DNA of 64,000 nucleotides from Atrichornis clamosus. Taxonomy: Eukaryota > Chordata > Aves > Passeriformes > Menuridae. The notes beneath the pieces are model-generated. The model did no database searches. It had not been told where the DNA came from and was given only the letters and a program-made list of their open reading frames with translations. Of this stretch, positions 15,101-27,435 are shown one piece after another; positions within the stretch are counted from its first letter, which is position 1, and each line of letters opens with the position of its first letter. The translations under genes and the position numbers were made by a program. The DNA is taken from the NCBI GenBank assembly GCA_013400975.1, contig WBMZ01000342.1, positions 310,001 to 374,000 of the forward strand. Direction: 5' to 3'.

Positions 15101-17501
15101 TGAATGTCTCGGCATAAGCGCCCGCACTAAAGCTGTGTCCAACGAATTACAATACTGAGGTGTTTAAAAGTGGAGGGGTGGCAAAGAATTGCTGGAAGTC
15201 TGATCCTGCTTCTGCTTAGACATATTAATACTACTTTGTCAAAGGTCATAGTAAATAGCAGGGGCTTATGCTAATATTGCATATTTGGTCAACCTATGTA
15301 GCTTTTTTGGGCAAAGGGTGATTTTTACCAATAAATGAGGTTTTCTTGTCACATCCCTGTCCCGTGTAACCGACACTACAGTGTCAAGGCAAGAAAAGGA
15401 GTTCATTATGTACAGCAAACATCCACTAAAGTTAGGAGGAGAACCACTGTAAATTCTGCCTCTGATTGTCTAATGTTGGAAATCCTTATTTGCTCAAATA
15501 GTGCCCTTTCATATGAGGATGTGTGTTGTTTTCATCTGGATTGCTTAAGGAAAGCTGAAGTTCTGTGGAATTAGGGACTAGGCTAGGAGAACCAACACTA
15601 TCAACCACTTATTTTAGATATTCCTGTTACCTTTCTGTGCAGCTGCTACTACTGTGTGTCTGGCAAGCTTGTCCAGTCATAAAGAAACAGAAGTTGCTGA
15701 TTTACGGTGACCTCTCAAATCAGCAGGGAAACCCCAGTGTTCCAAAAAAGCTCATATGAGAGATACAAGTTAAGACATCTCCTCCCCACAAGATGAGTTT
15801 CATCAGCCAGTTGGGTATTTCTGCGTCATTGGCTAGGATGTTCAATCCTGGAAAGGAAAAATAAAGTTGCTGCCATTGTCCTGCCCAGCAGGTCATCTCC
15901 CTAAAGCACAATTAATGTCAAGGACTTACACAGCAGTTGCCCAAAACCCAGCCTTCCATCCGTGCTCAAGAAGCAAAAAGGTTCAAAAGGAACATGTTAA
16001 TAAAATCTTGTCAAAACTTTGGAAGGTGCATAAAAATAATAACTGTAAAGAAAAATGGTTTGAAAATAGAACCACTTAAGTGGAATGTATCGCCTTGCTA
16101 TGCAGGACACTGATTTACTGAGAGTAAAGGGGGAAAATTAAATATTTCAGGTGGTATTTACCAAAAGAAATTGAGCTATCCCAAGGCTTTTATTAATCTG
16201 ATTTGCAGAGTATCCACTACCATCAAGGGACCTACTAAAGTTGTTTTCTTTAAAGCTGGTGTGAAGAGGTCAATGCAAATAGCATCGTGGATTACAATGT
16301 GGGAGGATGACAGTCCTTTTTACCATATGGAGAGAGTGTTGAATTATTTTGTTTTCCTTTTCTGGTTATTTATTAAATGAGGATCATGCCATACAGGTAT
16401 TCCCTTTTCCTCTCCAAAGGAAATGGAGCGTTTACATCATTTTGATCGATCTAAAGTAATAACTACTCTGTCCGCCTACTGCTCCTATGTAGTCAAATAA
16501 TCCAGTCACTAGAGCAGTGCCTTGCACGTCAGAAAACTGAAATGTACCTGCCCTAATATCTCAGACAAGTCAGACATGTCTTCGAGTACCTCTTTTCCAT
16601 CTGCTTTCTGTCTGTCATGCTGACTTAGGTCAGTCCTCTGGGATGGCGCCCACCCATCATTACTTGTTTGTGGGAGAGGACTCTGTGAAAGACACTGCTG
16701 TGGGAGTTAAACCTGCCCCCCTGAAAAGCAAATATGCTGACAATCCCAGGAAGTTTTGCTTCGAAACATATTGCGAACTTCTTGCTGCGCAAACAGTTCT
16801 CTGAGAGTGACGTTAATGGTTGTCTCACTTTTCCACCGGTGTTTTCTGTGTTCCTCTGTCAAGAGAAAAGGTTTCTTCTACAGTGCTTTAATATATAACA
16901 TTCAGCACATATTCAGCAGGAAAACCAGATTAATTTTGTTAAATACACTGTTGAACATCCTTAGTTACCTTTTAAAATACTTACTCTTAATTAAAAATCT
17001 CAGCTTAGGCAAAACAAATGGGATAGAAGAAAGAGCCAGAAGGATCCATGTTTTCATGCTTCAGTGTGTTTGGCATCGTTCTGTAACAGGCAGACAACAG
17101 CACTCTGGACTGAAACATTACAAAATTTTGTTCTTTTCCCCATATCGATGTCAATTCATGCAGTGCTTTAAACGAGTGAATCCATGCTCTTGAGCACTAA
17201 ACCAAGTCTCAGCATTCAAAAGTAAACATATTAAAGTCTCCCCTGAAGAAACTCCTGCTGTGAAACAAATTGAAAATCAAATACAGCATTGTTTTCTATA
17301 ATAAGAAATAATTGAGCTCTTTTCAGAGCTGCACTGAACTGGTTAATAGCCACCGTTTAAGGAAAGTGCTAATTTCCCCAGCCTGAGGTATATGTGTGTA
17401 TGCATAGTTATTTCCAAATTGAAAATGCAGTAATACAGTATCATGTACCAAAGAGGTCACCTACATGTGCACTGAATCTGACTTTGTTTATCTTTCTGCA
17501 G

Positions 17502-17620
17502 GCCATGTGGTTGATGTTGCAAACGGATGAACCTGAGGACTTTGTCATAGCCACTGGGGAGGTCCACAGTGTCCGTGAATTTGTGGAGAAGTCATTTAAG
17601 CACATCGGAAAAACCATTGT
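17502..17620 (+). CDS. GMDS: GMDS internal exon (GDP-mannose 4,6-dehydratase, residues ~258-296)
   Basis: This exon encodes 39 codons plus two bases of GDP-mannose 4,6-dehydratase, the cytosolic NADP-dependent extended short-chain dehydrogenase/reductase that converts GDP-D-mannose to GDP-4-keto-6-deoxy-D-mannose, the first step of de novo GDP-fucose synthesis. The peptide begins AMWLMLQ and includes [12 protein letters not shown] and [12 protein letters not shown], which I recognise from vertebrate GMDS; the ATGE.HSVREF block is conserved down to bacterial Gmd. The exon starts in phase 0 after a pyrimidine-rich acceptor ending CTGCAG, with a good branch-point match (CTGAC, A at 17481) 21 nt upstream. 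It ends in phase 2 before GTAAGTATGA, a near-perfect donor, and an in-frame TAA follows at once if unspliced. The open frame extends upstream to 17394, but those 36 codons are translated intron. Relative to the human protein as I remember it, differences include T for N in LQTDEPED and K for L in SFKHIGK. Neither the Rossmann motif nor the catalytic residues are in this exon. Confidence 0.96.
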
Positions 17621-19550
17621 GTAAGTATGAAGATGGGAGAGCAGCCACAGGTTGAATGTTTCTAGCCTGTCATATTTGCTGTGACAAAACAGAATGTTGT
17701 TTGTCTACATTCTTCTTCTTTTTACCTCCTCACTTTTTAATTGTAACATGTGAGACCTTCTAGGCCACAGCAGATATGTCTAGTGTTGCCCTCTAGATCA
17801 TTAAAAATGTAGGTGGGTTAGTCTTAATTTTCTGATCAAAGTCTTCATTCTCTGTTCTCCCATTCAGTCCCTGTCTTGGGGTAGAGAAGCCCCTCCAAAG
17901 ATGTTAGTACCAGGATGCTGATCTTTACCTTCCTGCAAAAGGGGCTTTTCTGCCCAATTCTTATTTTGTGCCCCCAGATCCCCACAGTCCTGCTCCCATC
18001 CTCTGCTATCTGAATAGGTGACACCTGCCAACCCTGTTCTTTCCCCATGACAGCCCATCAGCCACACTCCAAGGCTTATGTAGCAAACCACCCTACATTC
18101 CTGTTCGTTCTTCTCCTACTAAGCCATAGAAATGTTGAGCAGTGGGTGCAGAATGTTTACAATGCATATTCCACATAGTTTGATTGAAAATACAAAATTC
18201 CTTCTCAAGGCCATATAATAAAACCAGGATGGCTTGGTGAGCACTTTCTGTAATTTATATTTTTATTGTTTATTATTTTTTCAATTTCCCTCCTTCTGTA
18301 TCTTCTCTGGGCCCCATGCATCAACATACCAATCTCAGCTGGAAAAGGGAGAGGAAAGCCACAGGCTCTTCCATGACGCTAGCGCCAGGGCTGTTCCTCA
18401 GGCCATCAAAGTCACTTGTGCAGCTGGTGAACTTTTGACAGGGCCAATAAGTTTTACTTGGGAACAAAAACTTGACAAATTCAATAAATATGCAGAAGTG
18501 CACAGATATATACAATATTATTTGAACAGCCAGTGGGTGGCTGGGGAGGTAATAACATTTTCTCCTCAATGAGTTTTTAGTCTGGTTTCAATTTTTGGCA
18601 TCAACTTCCAGAAAAAAATTCTGATGAGGGAGAGAGAGACTGTATAAAAAGTATTTCTAACCCAAAAGCTCAGTTTGGGGAATAAGTTTCTCTCCATATT
18701 TTTAGCATTTCTTGATAGAGAGATGTCCCTGTGATCACACATTGTCCCATATACCTTAACAGTAGTGAGGTTTGAGAGAGTAAAGGGGAGATAATAGGAG
18801 CTCTAGTAATTGCTTTGTCTTTCTTTATTTTTCTTCTCTTTTTAGACTTTTGTTTCTTGTGTTTATAAGGCTAATTCTCCCTGGTAAGAATGGATAGGAA
18901 AATGCTGCAGATTCAATTGCTCCATATGAGTAAGAATTCTAGTGATTTTGAGAACTACTATGTCCCTGTCTAATATTATTTGCCAAAGCAACAATGAATG
19001 TTTTTCATTTTTTTAATTTTGATTACCTACAATTAGAGACTGATATGTAAAGGTCAGTACCTAGCTGAATGTCTTTATTTGCACATCTTCCCCACATACA
19101 GTTCCTTTTGATGTCACTATATTTGTCCACTAAAGTTGAACTCCCTGCTTTGATGTTGTCTAAGAAGTCCCAGCATTTCCCAAGAGTGACAAATCAGCAT
19201 ATGTTTTTCAGACAGCAAATTAAGCCCTCAAGGAAACCTAAAGAAAATAACAAGTCCAGAAATAAAAGTGAAAATACTTTTACTAATAGCTTCTGTTATA
19301 GAGGGGATATTAAAGGCTTACTTTAGATTTGGTTGTTCTTAACACTCAAAATTTTGTGTCCTGTTTGTTTAATTTTTTGCTCACATTTGGCTCCATATGG
19401 TGTACTGTGTATCATTTATGTTTATGTTTTATGCAGTCAGTATTTGGATTGAATCAATCAGTCACAAGTTGCTTTCTCAGAAAAACTTCACAGTATTACT
19501 CCGAATTATGAGGTAGGGCAGGTATTTTGGGTGTACAAAGGCATAGTTGC

Positions 19551-19630
19551 TCTTTTATTTATTACTTATTTATATTTTTATTATTTTATTTTTCTGCATT
19601 TATTATTAATAATATTATTATAAAATATTG
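19551..19630. repeat. AT-rich low-complexity block (TTTA/TTAT repeats)
   Basis: About 80 bp of nearly pure A/T, made of imperfect TATTTATTA-type repeats and ATTATTAATAATATTATT. Confidence 0.8.
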
Positions 19631-20106
19631 CTTAGAATATTTATAATCAGTAAAAATAATTTGCAAAAATTGTCTAAGAACTCACATGACACCTAGTGAC
19701 ACGGATTTTTAGGAATGCAAATTGCTTTAGAAATGGGGGGTTGAGTTTCTAATCCCCTTGGCTCTTCTGAAATTCTTCTTTCCTCTTTTTAATTCCTTAA
19801 GCCATTTATTTACAGATGATACATAAATAACTGTACATATGGGGACTAAGGTGACATTTTAAGTGCTGATCATTTTGACAGTGGTGTAATTCTGAACATT
19901 TTGGATATAGTCTGACCGTTTAAACCAGCCATTCTTTGCCCCTGCTCCCAAGGTGGGAATAATATCACAACAAACCTACTACTCATCCCGTAGGCATTGC
20001 TCATCTTTCAAATTGCACTAGATACAAAATATTTCTCAGGGTTTGGAAAGTTTTGTTAGGAATCTCCATAATTTTTCCAGGTGTCAGCCTGACCCATGCT
20101 TTTGCA

Positions 20107-20119
20107 GCACACACACACT
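20107..20119. repeat. Short (CA)n run
   Basis: About six CA dinucleotides followed by a short CT run. This is a minor microsatellite. Confidence 0.75.
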
Positions 20120-21396
20120 CTCTCCTTACCCTCACTGGCTCCTTGGCCAACCATCTGGTAACCTCTTGCTTTCCTTGAAACCCCCAATTACTTTCTACTC
20201 CCACCTCCTCCAGTCTGAGTATATATTCTTAAGGGAGTAGCCTGGCAGCTAAATACTCCCTTTTGGTATTGTGAGACTCCACTGGTGAGTCCCACTGATC
20301 TGTTACTTTACAATTTATGAGGCACCTAAGAACCAGTGCACCAGAGTGCAACTGCTAAGCAAGTTCCCACAAGGTCAGCTGCTTTCTTCCTATCACCCTT
20401 CCTCAAAGTTTGGTTGAGTTGTTTGAGGTTTCTGGGGGTTTTTTTGCAGGGTTGCAGGTATTATGAAATTTTGCAACCTCAAAAACTTATCTGGGAAATT
20501 TCCAGCAGCCTTTTCACTGCTATAAGTGATGGCATAGCTTCCCAGTACTGCTATACAATCCACCTTTCAAAATTGATGAAATGATGGAGTAAATGCCCAG
20601 GATAGATGTCATGGTGAACAGGAGCTGGCAGAGCTCATACCACATCTAAGAACACTGGGCTCATGCACAGGATCTCTTAACCATCCCTACTTTGTGCTTT
20701 GTCAGGGAAAGTTGCAAATGCAAAATCTTAGCTGTCACATGAACAGGAGGAAGAGTGATCCTGGCTGCCTCATCAACCAACTAAAAATATTAATTTGATT
20801 TTTTTAGGTTTTTTGTCTTCCTAGCAATGCACATTAACTTGAACAGCTGAAAATCCAGGACAGCCTGAAAAGTCTTTCCAAAAACATAACATAATATTCT
20901 GTCCTAGCCAGTCATTAGCACATGTCAGGACTATGCCTTCTAGCCAAAATAAGACAGAGAGAAACTTTACTACATTTTTGTAAGTAATGAAATGTACAGC
21001 TGCAATAAGACTGATTTTCTCTCTGAAATTGACTGTAAAGTGTACATAGAAGTGAGTTTTTTCTTTTAACATTTCTTTTTCAAGGGAGAAATTTCAAATT
21101 ATATTTATATAGTCCTTGGAATCATTCAAATTCAGTCCTTTGTACTAACAGGAAAGCCTCAGAGGTACAAATATTTTTCCTCTGTAAGGATTACATTTTT
21201 TTTTCTTTTACTTTCCCTTCTACTTATTACTAATTAAGCTGTACTTGGGGGAAACACTTCCCGCCTATAATTTGAACTACAGCAGGGTAAACGAAACAGG
21301 CAAACGCTTGTCTTGACTAATTTTCTGCCATTAATCTTATTAAATTAGAACAGGATTGCAAAGATAGCCTGAAACCACTACAGCACTCAAGAGTTC

Positions 21397-21430
21397 TTTG
21401 CAGACTGCTACAAAGGCTGCTGTCTGCAAA
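21397..21430. repeat. Perfect 9-bp inverted repeat with 16-nt loop
   Basis: TTTGCAGAC at 21397-21405 and GTCTGCAAA at 21422-21430 are exact reverse complements around a 16-nt spacer, so a small stem-loop is possible on either strand. An A-rich tract follows at once (21439). Confidence 0.65.
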
Positions 21431-21438
21431 TGTGGAAA

Positions 21439-21467
21439 GTAAAAAAAAAAAGAAAAAAGAAAAAACT
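21439..21467. repeat. A-rich tract (A11-G-A6-G-A6 pattern)
   Basis: Runs of A are broken by single G residues. No sequence upstream of it is recognisable as a retrotransposed transcript. Confidence 0.8.
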
Positions 21468-21788
21468 GTTCAATCTGCAGAAAGATTTATTGGTGGTTTT
21501 TATTAATGTAAAAATGCATGCACATTTGTTACAGAAATATTTGTTGCTTCCAGGATCATAATTAATTCAGAAAAAATGAATATTTTACTCTAGTCATTTG
21601 GTTCTGCATACAAATTTTATCTAACCAACATGCTAGTTGGTCTTATAAAAGATCAGCCTAAAAAGGCGACGTTTGCATGTAAGCTCTAAGGTCTTCTGAG
21701 GTGAACTACGAGCAGAAGTGGAGCAGTGGTCTCTTCAGTGACAGTGAAGGTTGAACTGAGATTGAACTGAGGGAGGAGGATTTTTCTG

Positions 21789-21826
21789 GTTTGTTTGTTG
21801 GGAGTTTTTTGTTTGTTTGTTTGTTT
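21789..21826. repeat. (TTTG)n microsatellite, interrupted
   Basis: TTTG tetranucleotides occur as two short runs separated by a GGGAG interruption. A smaller similar run lies at 31799-31818. Confidence 0.82.
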
Positions 21827-24800
21827 TCATTTTATCTTAAAATGGAAGGTTGGGTTACAGAAACACATGAGATTTGAAGGATTTTTGTAAGAATGGAAAG
21901 CATGTGGGGACATGGAGGAGGAGCCAGCAGAAGTCATCAGCAAAACAGCTGCTATTTCCAGACCTGGCTTTTGCCCACCAAAAATTGCTGGCTGGCCAGT
22001 GCTATGTGTTGTATTTAACAGCTCAAGAAAATGAGAAGTTTTCAGATGAAGAGGAAGGGAGTAGAATCTCACACAGCAACTGGAGGCATTTTGGAGTGTG
22101 GTAGTTGAAAGGAACCCAACCACGTCAGTGAAGAATGCTGGCCTGGGTGAACCCACACGAGCAAGGGGCCTCACTTAGGACTGCACCAGTTTTATCACCA
22201 CGTTCAATACAGAGGATATATTTTAGGGGGCACTTAACCCACCTCAATGGGAGAATTAACTCTTCCAGCTGAGCAGGCTTTCATTACTTTCTTATTGATA
22301 CAAGGTTTTATCTACAGGCAGACCAAATAACTGTTTCAGAATTCAAATTAAGGCTTGAAGATCATAATAATCTAATTATCTGATTTCATACACCATAAGA
22401 GGTATGAGATTTTCTCCTCTAGAAGAACTACATAAGAATGTAATACGGTGTTTCATGGGAAATTCCACATTTCCCACCCCTGAAATTAAATTATTTGTCA
22501 CAAATGCAATTTGAAAAAATATCTGATTTCAGGTCAGCTGGACTTCTTTGTTTTTCTTCTAATCTCCATTTAAAGATAGAAAAACTTAAACAGAACTTTT
22601 AAAGACATTCTGAAAGAAAAAAATTTCATTCTGAAAATGCCAAAGCATCTCTTTTAGATATTATTAATATAATTTTGTTTCAGGTTGGCACTAATGGAAG
22701 TTCCTTGAAACTAAAACTTTTCTTTCCATAATGCTTTGATTTTTGCAGAAGCATTAATATTCTTTGAGAAAACATTTTCTTCTTAACACCAACTTTCACA
22801 AATTGAAGTAAAGGCATAGAGCTTCAAAAGCTTTCCAATGAACTGGAAATAAGAAAAAAGTGAGAAACAAAAAATAGGGAGCCTAGCATATATTCTTTTT
22901 TAACGTCTTGTAATATGGGGAGTCAGAATTAATTTTTTTGAAATATGAGCTTAACAATGCTTGGACTATAACAACAATCGTATTGTTTTAACTCTACTTG
23001 TCTAATGAAAAAAAAAAAACATTGAAGACCTGATTCATCAGAGCTTTTGAAAAAAAATTGCGTACATTCCTTTATGGTAGCACACTTTTGATTTCAGCAG
23101 AAGGTTGTGGTTAAGCAATTCCTATATCTATGATTGCTTTGATGCATCAGAGCTGCTGGCAAGGTTGGTGGTTGAGTTGGTGACAAAGGAACATTTGAAG
23201 AGTCATAGTTAAAGTTTCCCTATAGAAGATTACTTGCAAAAGATATTAATGGTCTGTTATATGGTGTCAGTGTTGCCATTTATAAAGTGCCAGGACAGAG
23301 TGAAGTGCTTTGGCTTAATTTTCTGTGTGGCAGAAATCAGGCCACAGATCTGAGAAGTCTACACAAACGGTATATCATATTACCTGCGCAGGAAGAGCAA
23401 AATATTCATACAATTTTATTTTTATTTAACTTATTGTTCATTTTTGAATGTGAAAATATTTTCTAGTGGCTTATATTTCATTTTATAGGTGTACATGATA
23501 GTTTTATTTTTCATAAAGAGGCTGAGAAGCTGTAGCCACTAGTGGGTTTGAACATTTTTTTAAATGCTGTCAGTTCTGTTTCTATGTAAAGGTCAAGCGA
23601 GGAAATAAAATGCATGTACTCATTCAGTTTATCTGTGCTTCTGTGAAAGATTTCATTTTTAGTTGATTTCTTCACCACCTCAAAACCTTGATTTGTTTGC
23701 TCCTCAGCTACAGCCATTCAGACCATTTGGTCCATTGCAGTGCTATTCCCACTCCCTAATTATTCTGGCTCCCCTGTTTGCTTCCCTGCCCACCTCACAC
23801 CCCACCAGGTACCCCAGCTTTTCATCCTCATAAAATCCTCTGTACCTGTGGAAGTTTTCATAGCTTGAAGCTTGCTCTCTTACTGAATAGTTATAGGAAG
23901 TGAAAAATAATTGGAATCTTCAAAGACGAAAAGCAAAAGGAACATTCATCACCCCTGATAGTAGGTATTACAACAGTAGTGATCTCCAGATATGGAATTA
24001 GCCTAAAAATAAAAGCAGATCATCCTGCTGTTAATCCAGAGTTCAAAAGCTCTTTAGGTGAAGAACTTTTCAAGGAAGTAAACTTGCACATGCATTTGAA
24101 ACTTAGCTTTTTGGAAATTTCTGGGGTCTATGATAGCAGTGGAATCCACCAGAGCTGACAATTGAGTATGGTCCTAAGCAATCCCAAAGCACTCGTCTCC
24201 AACAGTGAGGCACTCGACATGGAAGTGTAGATGCAAAGGGCATCAAACCTTCTTTGTCAATAGCAGTTCCGTGGTCTCATTCATCCTCCTCCAGGTGCAG
24301 AACATGCTGGCATACGGCTGATGCCATCAGCTGTGACAGCAAACCCATCCCTTGCTTCTGTGAGAGCGTGAAGCTACACAGCATGGGGCAGGCAGGCCTT
24401 GCTGTAGAGGCTCCTTGCCTGCATTTTGTGAAAAGCCGGCTCTAGGCCAGCAGGTGCCTGCGTGGGAGCTCCGGGCTTTGACACCAACTGCGAGTTGGGG
24501 GGAATCCCCTCCCCATCCTCTATAAATTTAGCCCAGTCCTGATTAGCCATACTTTCTTCTGCCAGGGATCCTCTGTGTTTCCCCCAAGTTGCACAAGACT
24601 GTTTTCTTGCTTATGTGGGCATCCGCCCTAAGGAGAAGAAAGCTGGGTAGTTTTTGTGGCTGGAGCTAGGTTAAACCACAGCAGTGTGAGGGTTCCCCGT
24701 GCCCCTTCCACCACGCTCATGCTTCAGGATAATTTGACATAACATTTTCCCGTTAATCCTAACTGCAATTTGACTATAAATTAAGGAGAGGTTTGGTGGG

Positions 24801-26887
24801 GTTTTTTTCCCTTTCCTTGTGGTTAGAGGGATAGGGGAGGGCCAGTTGGTTGGCAAAATGGAAGCCTTGGTCCTAGTGTCAGGCTGGCCCCCGTGCAGTC
24901 CCTTTAATCAGCAGTATGATGTCCCCAGCTGCGAGCATCCAAGTGCCAGGAATAATTAGAAGTGCAGCTATCAAACCTTACTTTGTTCACAATGAGAAGT
25001 ACTTTATTTTTTTTTCCTTGTGAACTTTTCACATTACTGGGCTGAACAAAACGGGTGGAGATTTCTTCTTAAGCTATTTCTATTGTTATATAACTTTGAT
25101 AGCGACATTAAGTGAGTCTTTACTGGCTCAGCTGAGCCTTCTGGAGCCTGTTGGGTGTTAAATGGGGTTCTCTGCTCAGTGACCTCCAACAACAACTGAC
25201 GTCTCCCGATCTAAGCGCTTCCTGTTGTTTCACTGGTGACGGTTGGTTTTCTATTAAGCTCATTTGAGTCCTGCACATTTTTACCCTCTGCCCTTTAAAG
25301 GGAGGGACTGATGTTAGTTTTGGCTTCTGAATGAAAACTTTGCAGTTCAGGCTTACAAAAGAGCAACTGCAAAAAAGAAAGAAAGAAAATTTAAATTATA
25401 AATCATCTTTAGCATCATGGCATGACCATTAACAGCTGACTTCACTGTCACTATTATCTATAGGAAATTATTTCAATGTGAAATGTTCCCAATATCAAGC
25501 ATCCTACAGGCTTTGCTAGTCATTCGAAAGTCATGAGTTGTGCTTAAAAACTTGTGAGATTTAAAAAATTGTAATAATTCATATTTGGTATTTCCTTCTG
25601 CATTTGAGTGTTTTAACCTTCACAGGTACACAGAGGCCACATTTTCAGACTTTTCTCCTTAGTCCTCAGGGCTAGAAACTCAAAAATGATGGCTAAGATT
25701 GTCAAATAATTAAATTCTTCCAGGAGCTTGAAGGGGCAGGGGAGAAAGGAGAAATCATATCTGTGACAAAATTCCAAGAGCTGGCAGAAAAATTGCCGTG
25801 GGAGGCAAGGGGTGCTTTTTTTCCTTTCTGGCAACTGAGGCTAAATAGGCTAAATCACAGAGCTGATTTAAATTGTATAGATTTTACTTAAACATAAGAA
25901 AAAAAAAAAGCTAGTGGATTTCATCATCACTTTTTTATGCCAAGCTGGTTCAGAGCTCCATGGTATGTATATATGTAAAAGCAAAAAGCAAAGAGAGGAT
26001 AGACTCTGGATTTTGTATATTCAATGGATTAAGTTTGATGCACTGATGTACTTTCCTACACGTGTCATCTGAATCATTTATTTTGAGCAGGAGCATTGTC
26101 CTCAGGCTTCCAGGCTGCAGCCCGACCTGCCCAAAGGCAGAGCCAGTCACCCACCAAATCATTCCTCTTCTGCTGCTCCTGAAATTTTGGCCCAGGACAG
26201 TCTATAAAAAAATAGTTCACAACACAACCAGATCACATAAATTACAGCAAATTGCAGGCTATTCAACACATGTGAAACTAATTTGGACAAAGGTAGCTGG
26301 CTTTCAGCTCACAGGTAGTTGTGTTCACAATACCTGTATGTGGAGTGCCATGTCGAGGTGGGACTGAAAACCCAAGAATTGTTTTTGTTTTGTTATTTCT
26401 AGTTAAGTTTTTCCTGCTAAATTAAATTATGCAGCTTAATGCTACTCAAACAGAGCTTCACGTCCATAAAATTAACAGATTAAAAAGTTCCTGAATGTAT
26501 TGGCCAAAATACAAGAATTAAAAATATCTTAAGAAAACAGCTTTGAACCAATCCACAAATGAAAAACCTCACTGTCATATTTATTTGCAGATACATGAGA
26601 CATTCTGAAAACAGGACATTTTATTTTCCCTCAGCATTATGTGTTTAATTTGGAAGTCCTGTATTTTAGACCTTCCACTGAATCAAAACCCAAAACAAAG
26701 AGACTTCAAAAGCCATTGTTACTCCATTCAAGCCTAAACTCTGCCTTTGTTCCTGTAGCTAATGAGTTTATACTGTCCTGCAGGGAGAATTGACACCAAC
26801 CTCACGTAAATGAAAGCAGACCAAATGTTGGTAAGATCAGAGCACTAAAGTAATTATGGGTTGATTAAATGTTTATCTTCTTTACAG

Positions 26888-26984
26888 GTGGGAAGGGAAG
26901 AATGAAAATGAAGTGGGACGATGCAAAGAGACTGGCAAGATTCATGTGACAGTCAATCACAAGTACTACAGGCCAACTGAAGTG
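26888..26984 (+). CDS. GMDS: GMDS internal exon (GDP-mannose 4,6-dehydratase, residues ~297-329)
   Basis: This 97-nt exon completes the valine codon split by the preceding intron (GT + G) and then encodes 32 residues beginning [10 protein letters not shown] and ending YYRPTEV, a segment unmistakable for vertebrate GMDS. The Arg and Glu of RPTEV correspond to positions that contact the GDP moiety of substrate in bacterial Gmd structures, so this exon supplies part of the nucleotide-sugar pocket. The acceptor is a T-rich tract ending TTTACAG; a plausible branch site (TTGAT, A at 26864) lies 24 nt upstream. The donor is GTG|GTAAGA. The exon ends in phase 0, so the next exon should start with the codon after Val (Asp in human); that exon is not in the window. 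The stretch reads TVNHKYY, where human GMDS as I recall has TVDLKYY. This is an intact exon with no frameshift and no sign of a pseudogene. Confidence 0.96.
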
Positions 26985-27136
26985 GTAAGAAAATGCCCTC
27001 TCCTAGCTTTGCAAATGAATAATCCAATCACTCAGCCAATAAATTGCTGCATTTGGCCAGCAGTCTGTGAAAACGACTTAATTGCAGTCCTGCTGCCAGC
27101 TTTTAGAGCTCTGAATTAGGCTGCTTGTTGGCCCCT

Positions 27137-27347
27137 CGCAGCCAGCTACCTGGGAAGAAACAAGGCGCAGGCGGGAGGAGCGGGTGGCCCTGCCACAGAC
27201 AGGCTGCTCTGCGTTGGTCACCCTCTCTGAGTGGGAGAGGCAGTGCTGGGCGCGGGGGGCGTAAAACATCGGACGGGAAACACAACAAAGTGCACAACGT
27301 CTCGTTGCGAATGGGAATATATACGGTCATCTGTTCTCCAGCGGCGA
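27137..27347. promoter_or_regulatory. CpG-rich patch next to GMDS exon
   Basis: I count 16 CpG dinucleotides in about 211 bp, in a window where CpG is otherwise scarce, and GC content is clearly above the surrounding intron (segments such as GGGCGCGGGGGGCG). It begins about 150 bp after the exon at 26888-26984. It could be a small unmethylated island, an internal promoter or enhancer, or only a GC-rich local segment. No TATA box, start codon context or transcript evidence supports a promoter directly. Confidence 0.35.
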
Positions 27348-27435
27348 GTAGGGAAAGCAGAGGAAAGTGGGCACTGATGGGCTTAATTATAAAGTACCTC
27401 CTCCTGTGTTTCTCAGCAATGTTTCGACTCCATCC

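Larger units (their letters stand above)
1..17501 (+). other. GMDS: GMDS intron, 3' portion (upstream of exon at 17502)
   Basis: The intron is AT-rich and non-coding, with no exon-like block resembling the preceding GMDS sequence (the region that normally ends in ...KDYVE). All open frames here are short (at most 145 codons), lack recognisable domains, and often include translated simple repeats. Contents I can point to are an (ATT)n microsatellite near 409, an A-rich tract near 1079, a GA-rich tract near 2036, an 18-bp-period short duplication at 3279-3308, and a 19-bp palindrome at 6181-6199. I saw no RNA gene or transposon. The intron ends at the acceptor CTGCAG at 17496-17501. Confidence 0.85.
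17621..26887 (+). other. GMDS: Complete GMDS intron, 9,267 bp, phase 2
   Basis: The boundaries are defined by the donor GTAAGT at 17621 and the acceptor TTTACAG at 26881-26887. The interior is AT-rich and non-coding: the longest open frames are about 115 codons and have no familial signature. It holds an AT-rich low-complexity block at 19551-19630, a short CA run at 20107-20119, an A-rich tract at 21439-21467, a TTTG repeat at 21789-21826, a 9-bp inverted repeat at 21397-21430 and a 12-bp palindrome at 25291-25302. No interspersed repeat is recognisable, which is unusual for a 9-kb mammalian intron but normal for birds. Confidence 0.9.

Noticed and set aside
16756..17193. 145-codon open frame on the + strand just upstream of the GMDS exon
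   Set aside because: The protein has no similarity to GMDS or any family I recognise, and no acceptor/donor pair fits it.
17394..17501. Upstream extension of the GMDS reading frame with an ATG
   Set aside because: The 36 codons before AMWLMLQ are not GMDS-like and are separated by a strong branch site, pyrimidine tract and CAG acceptor, so they are intron.
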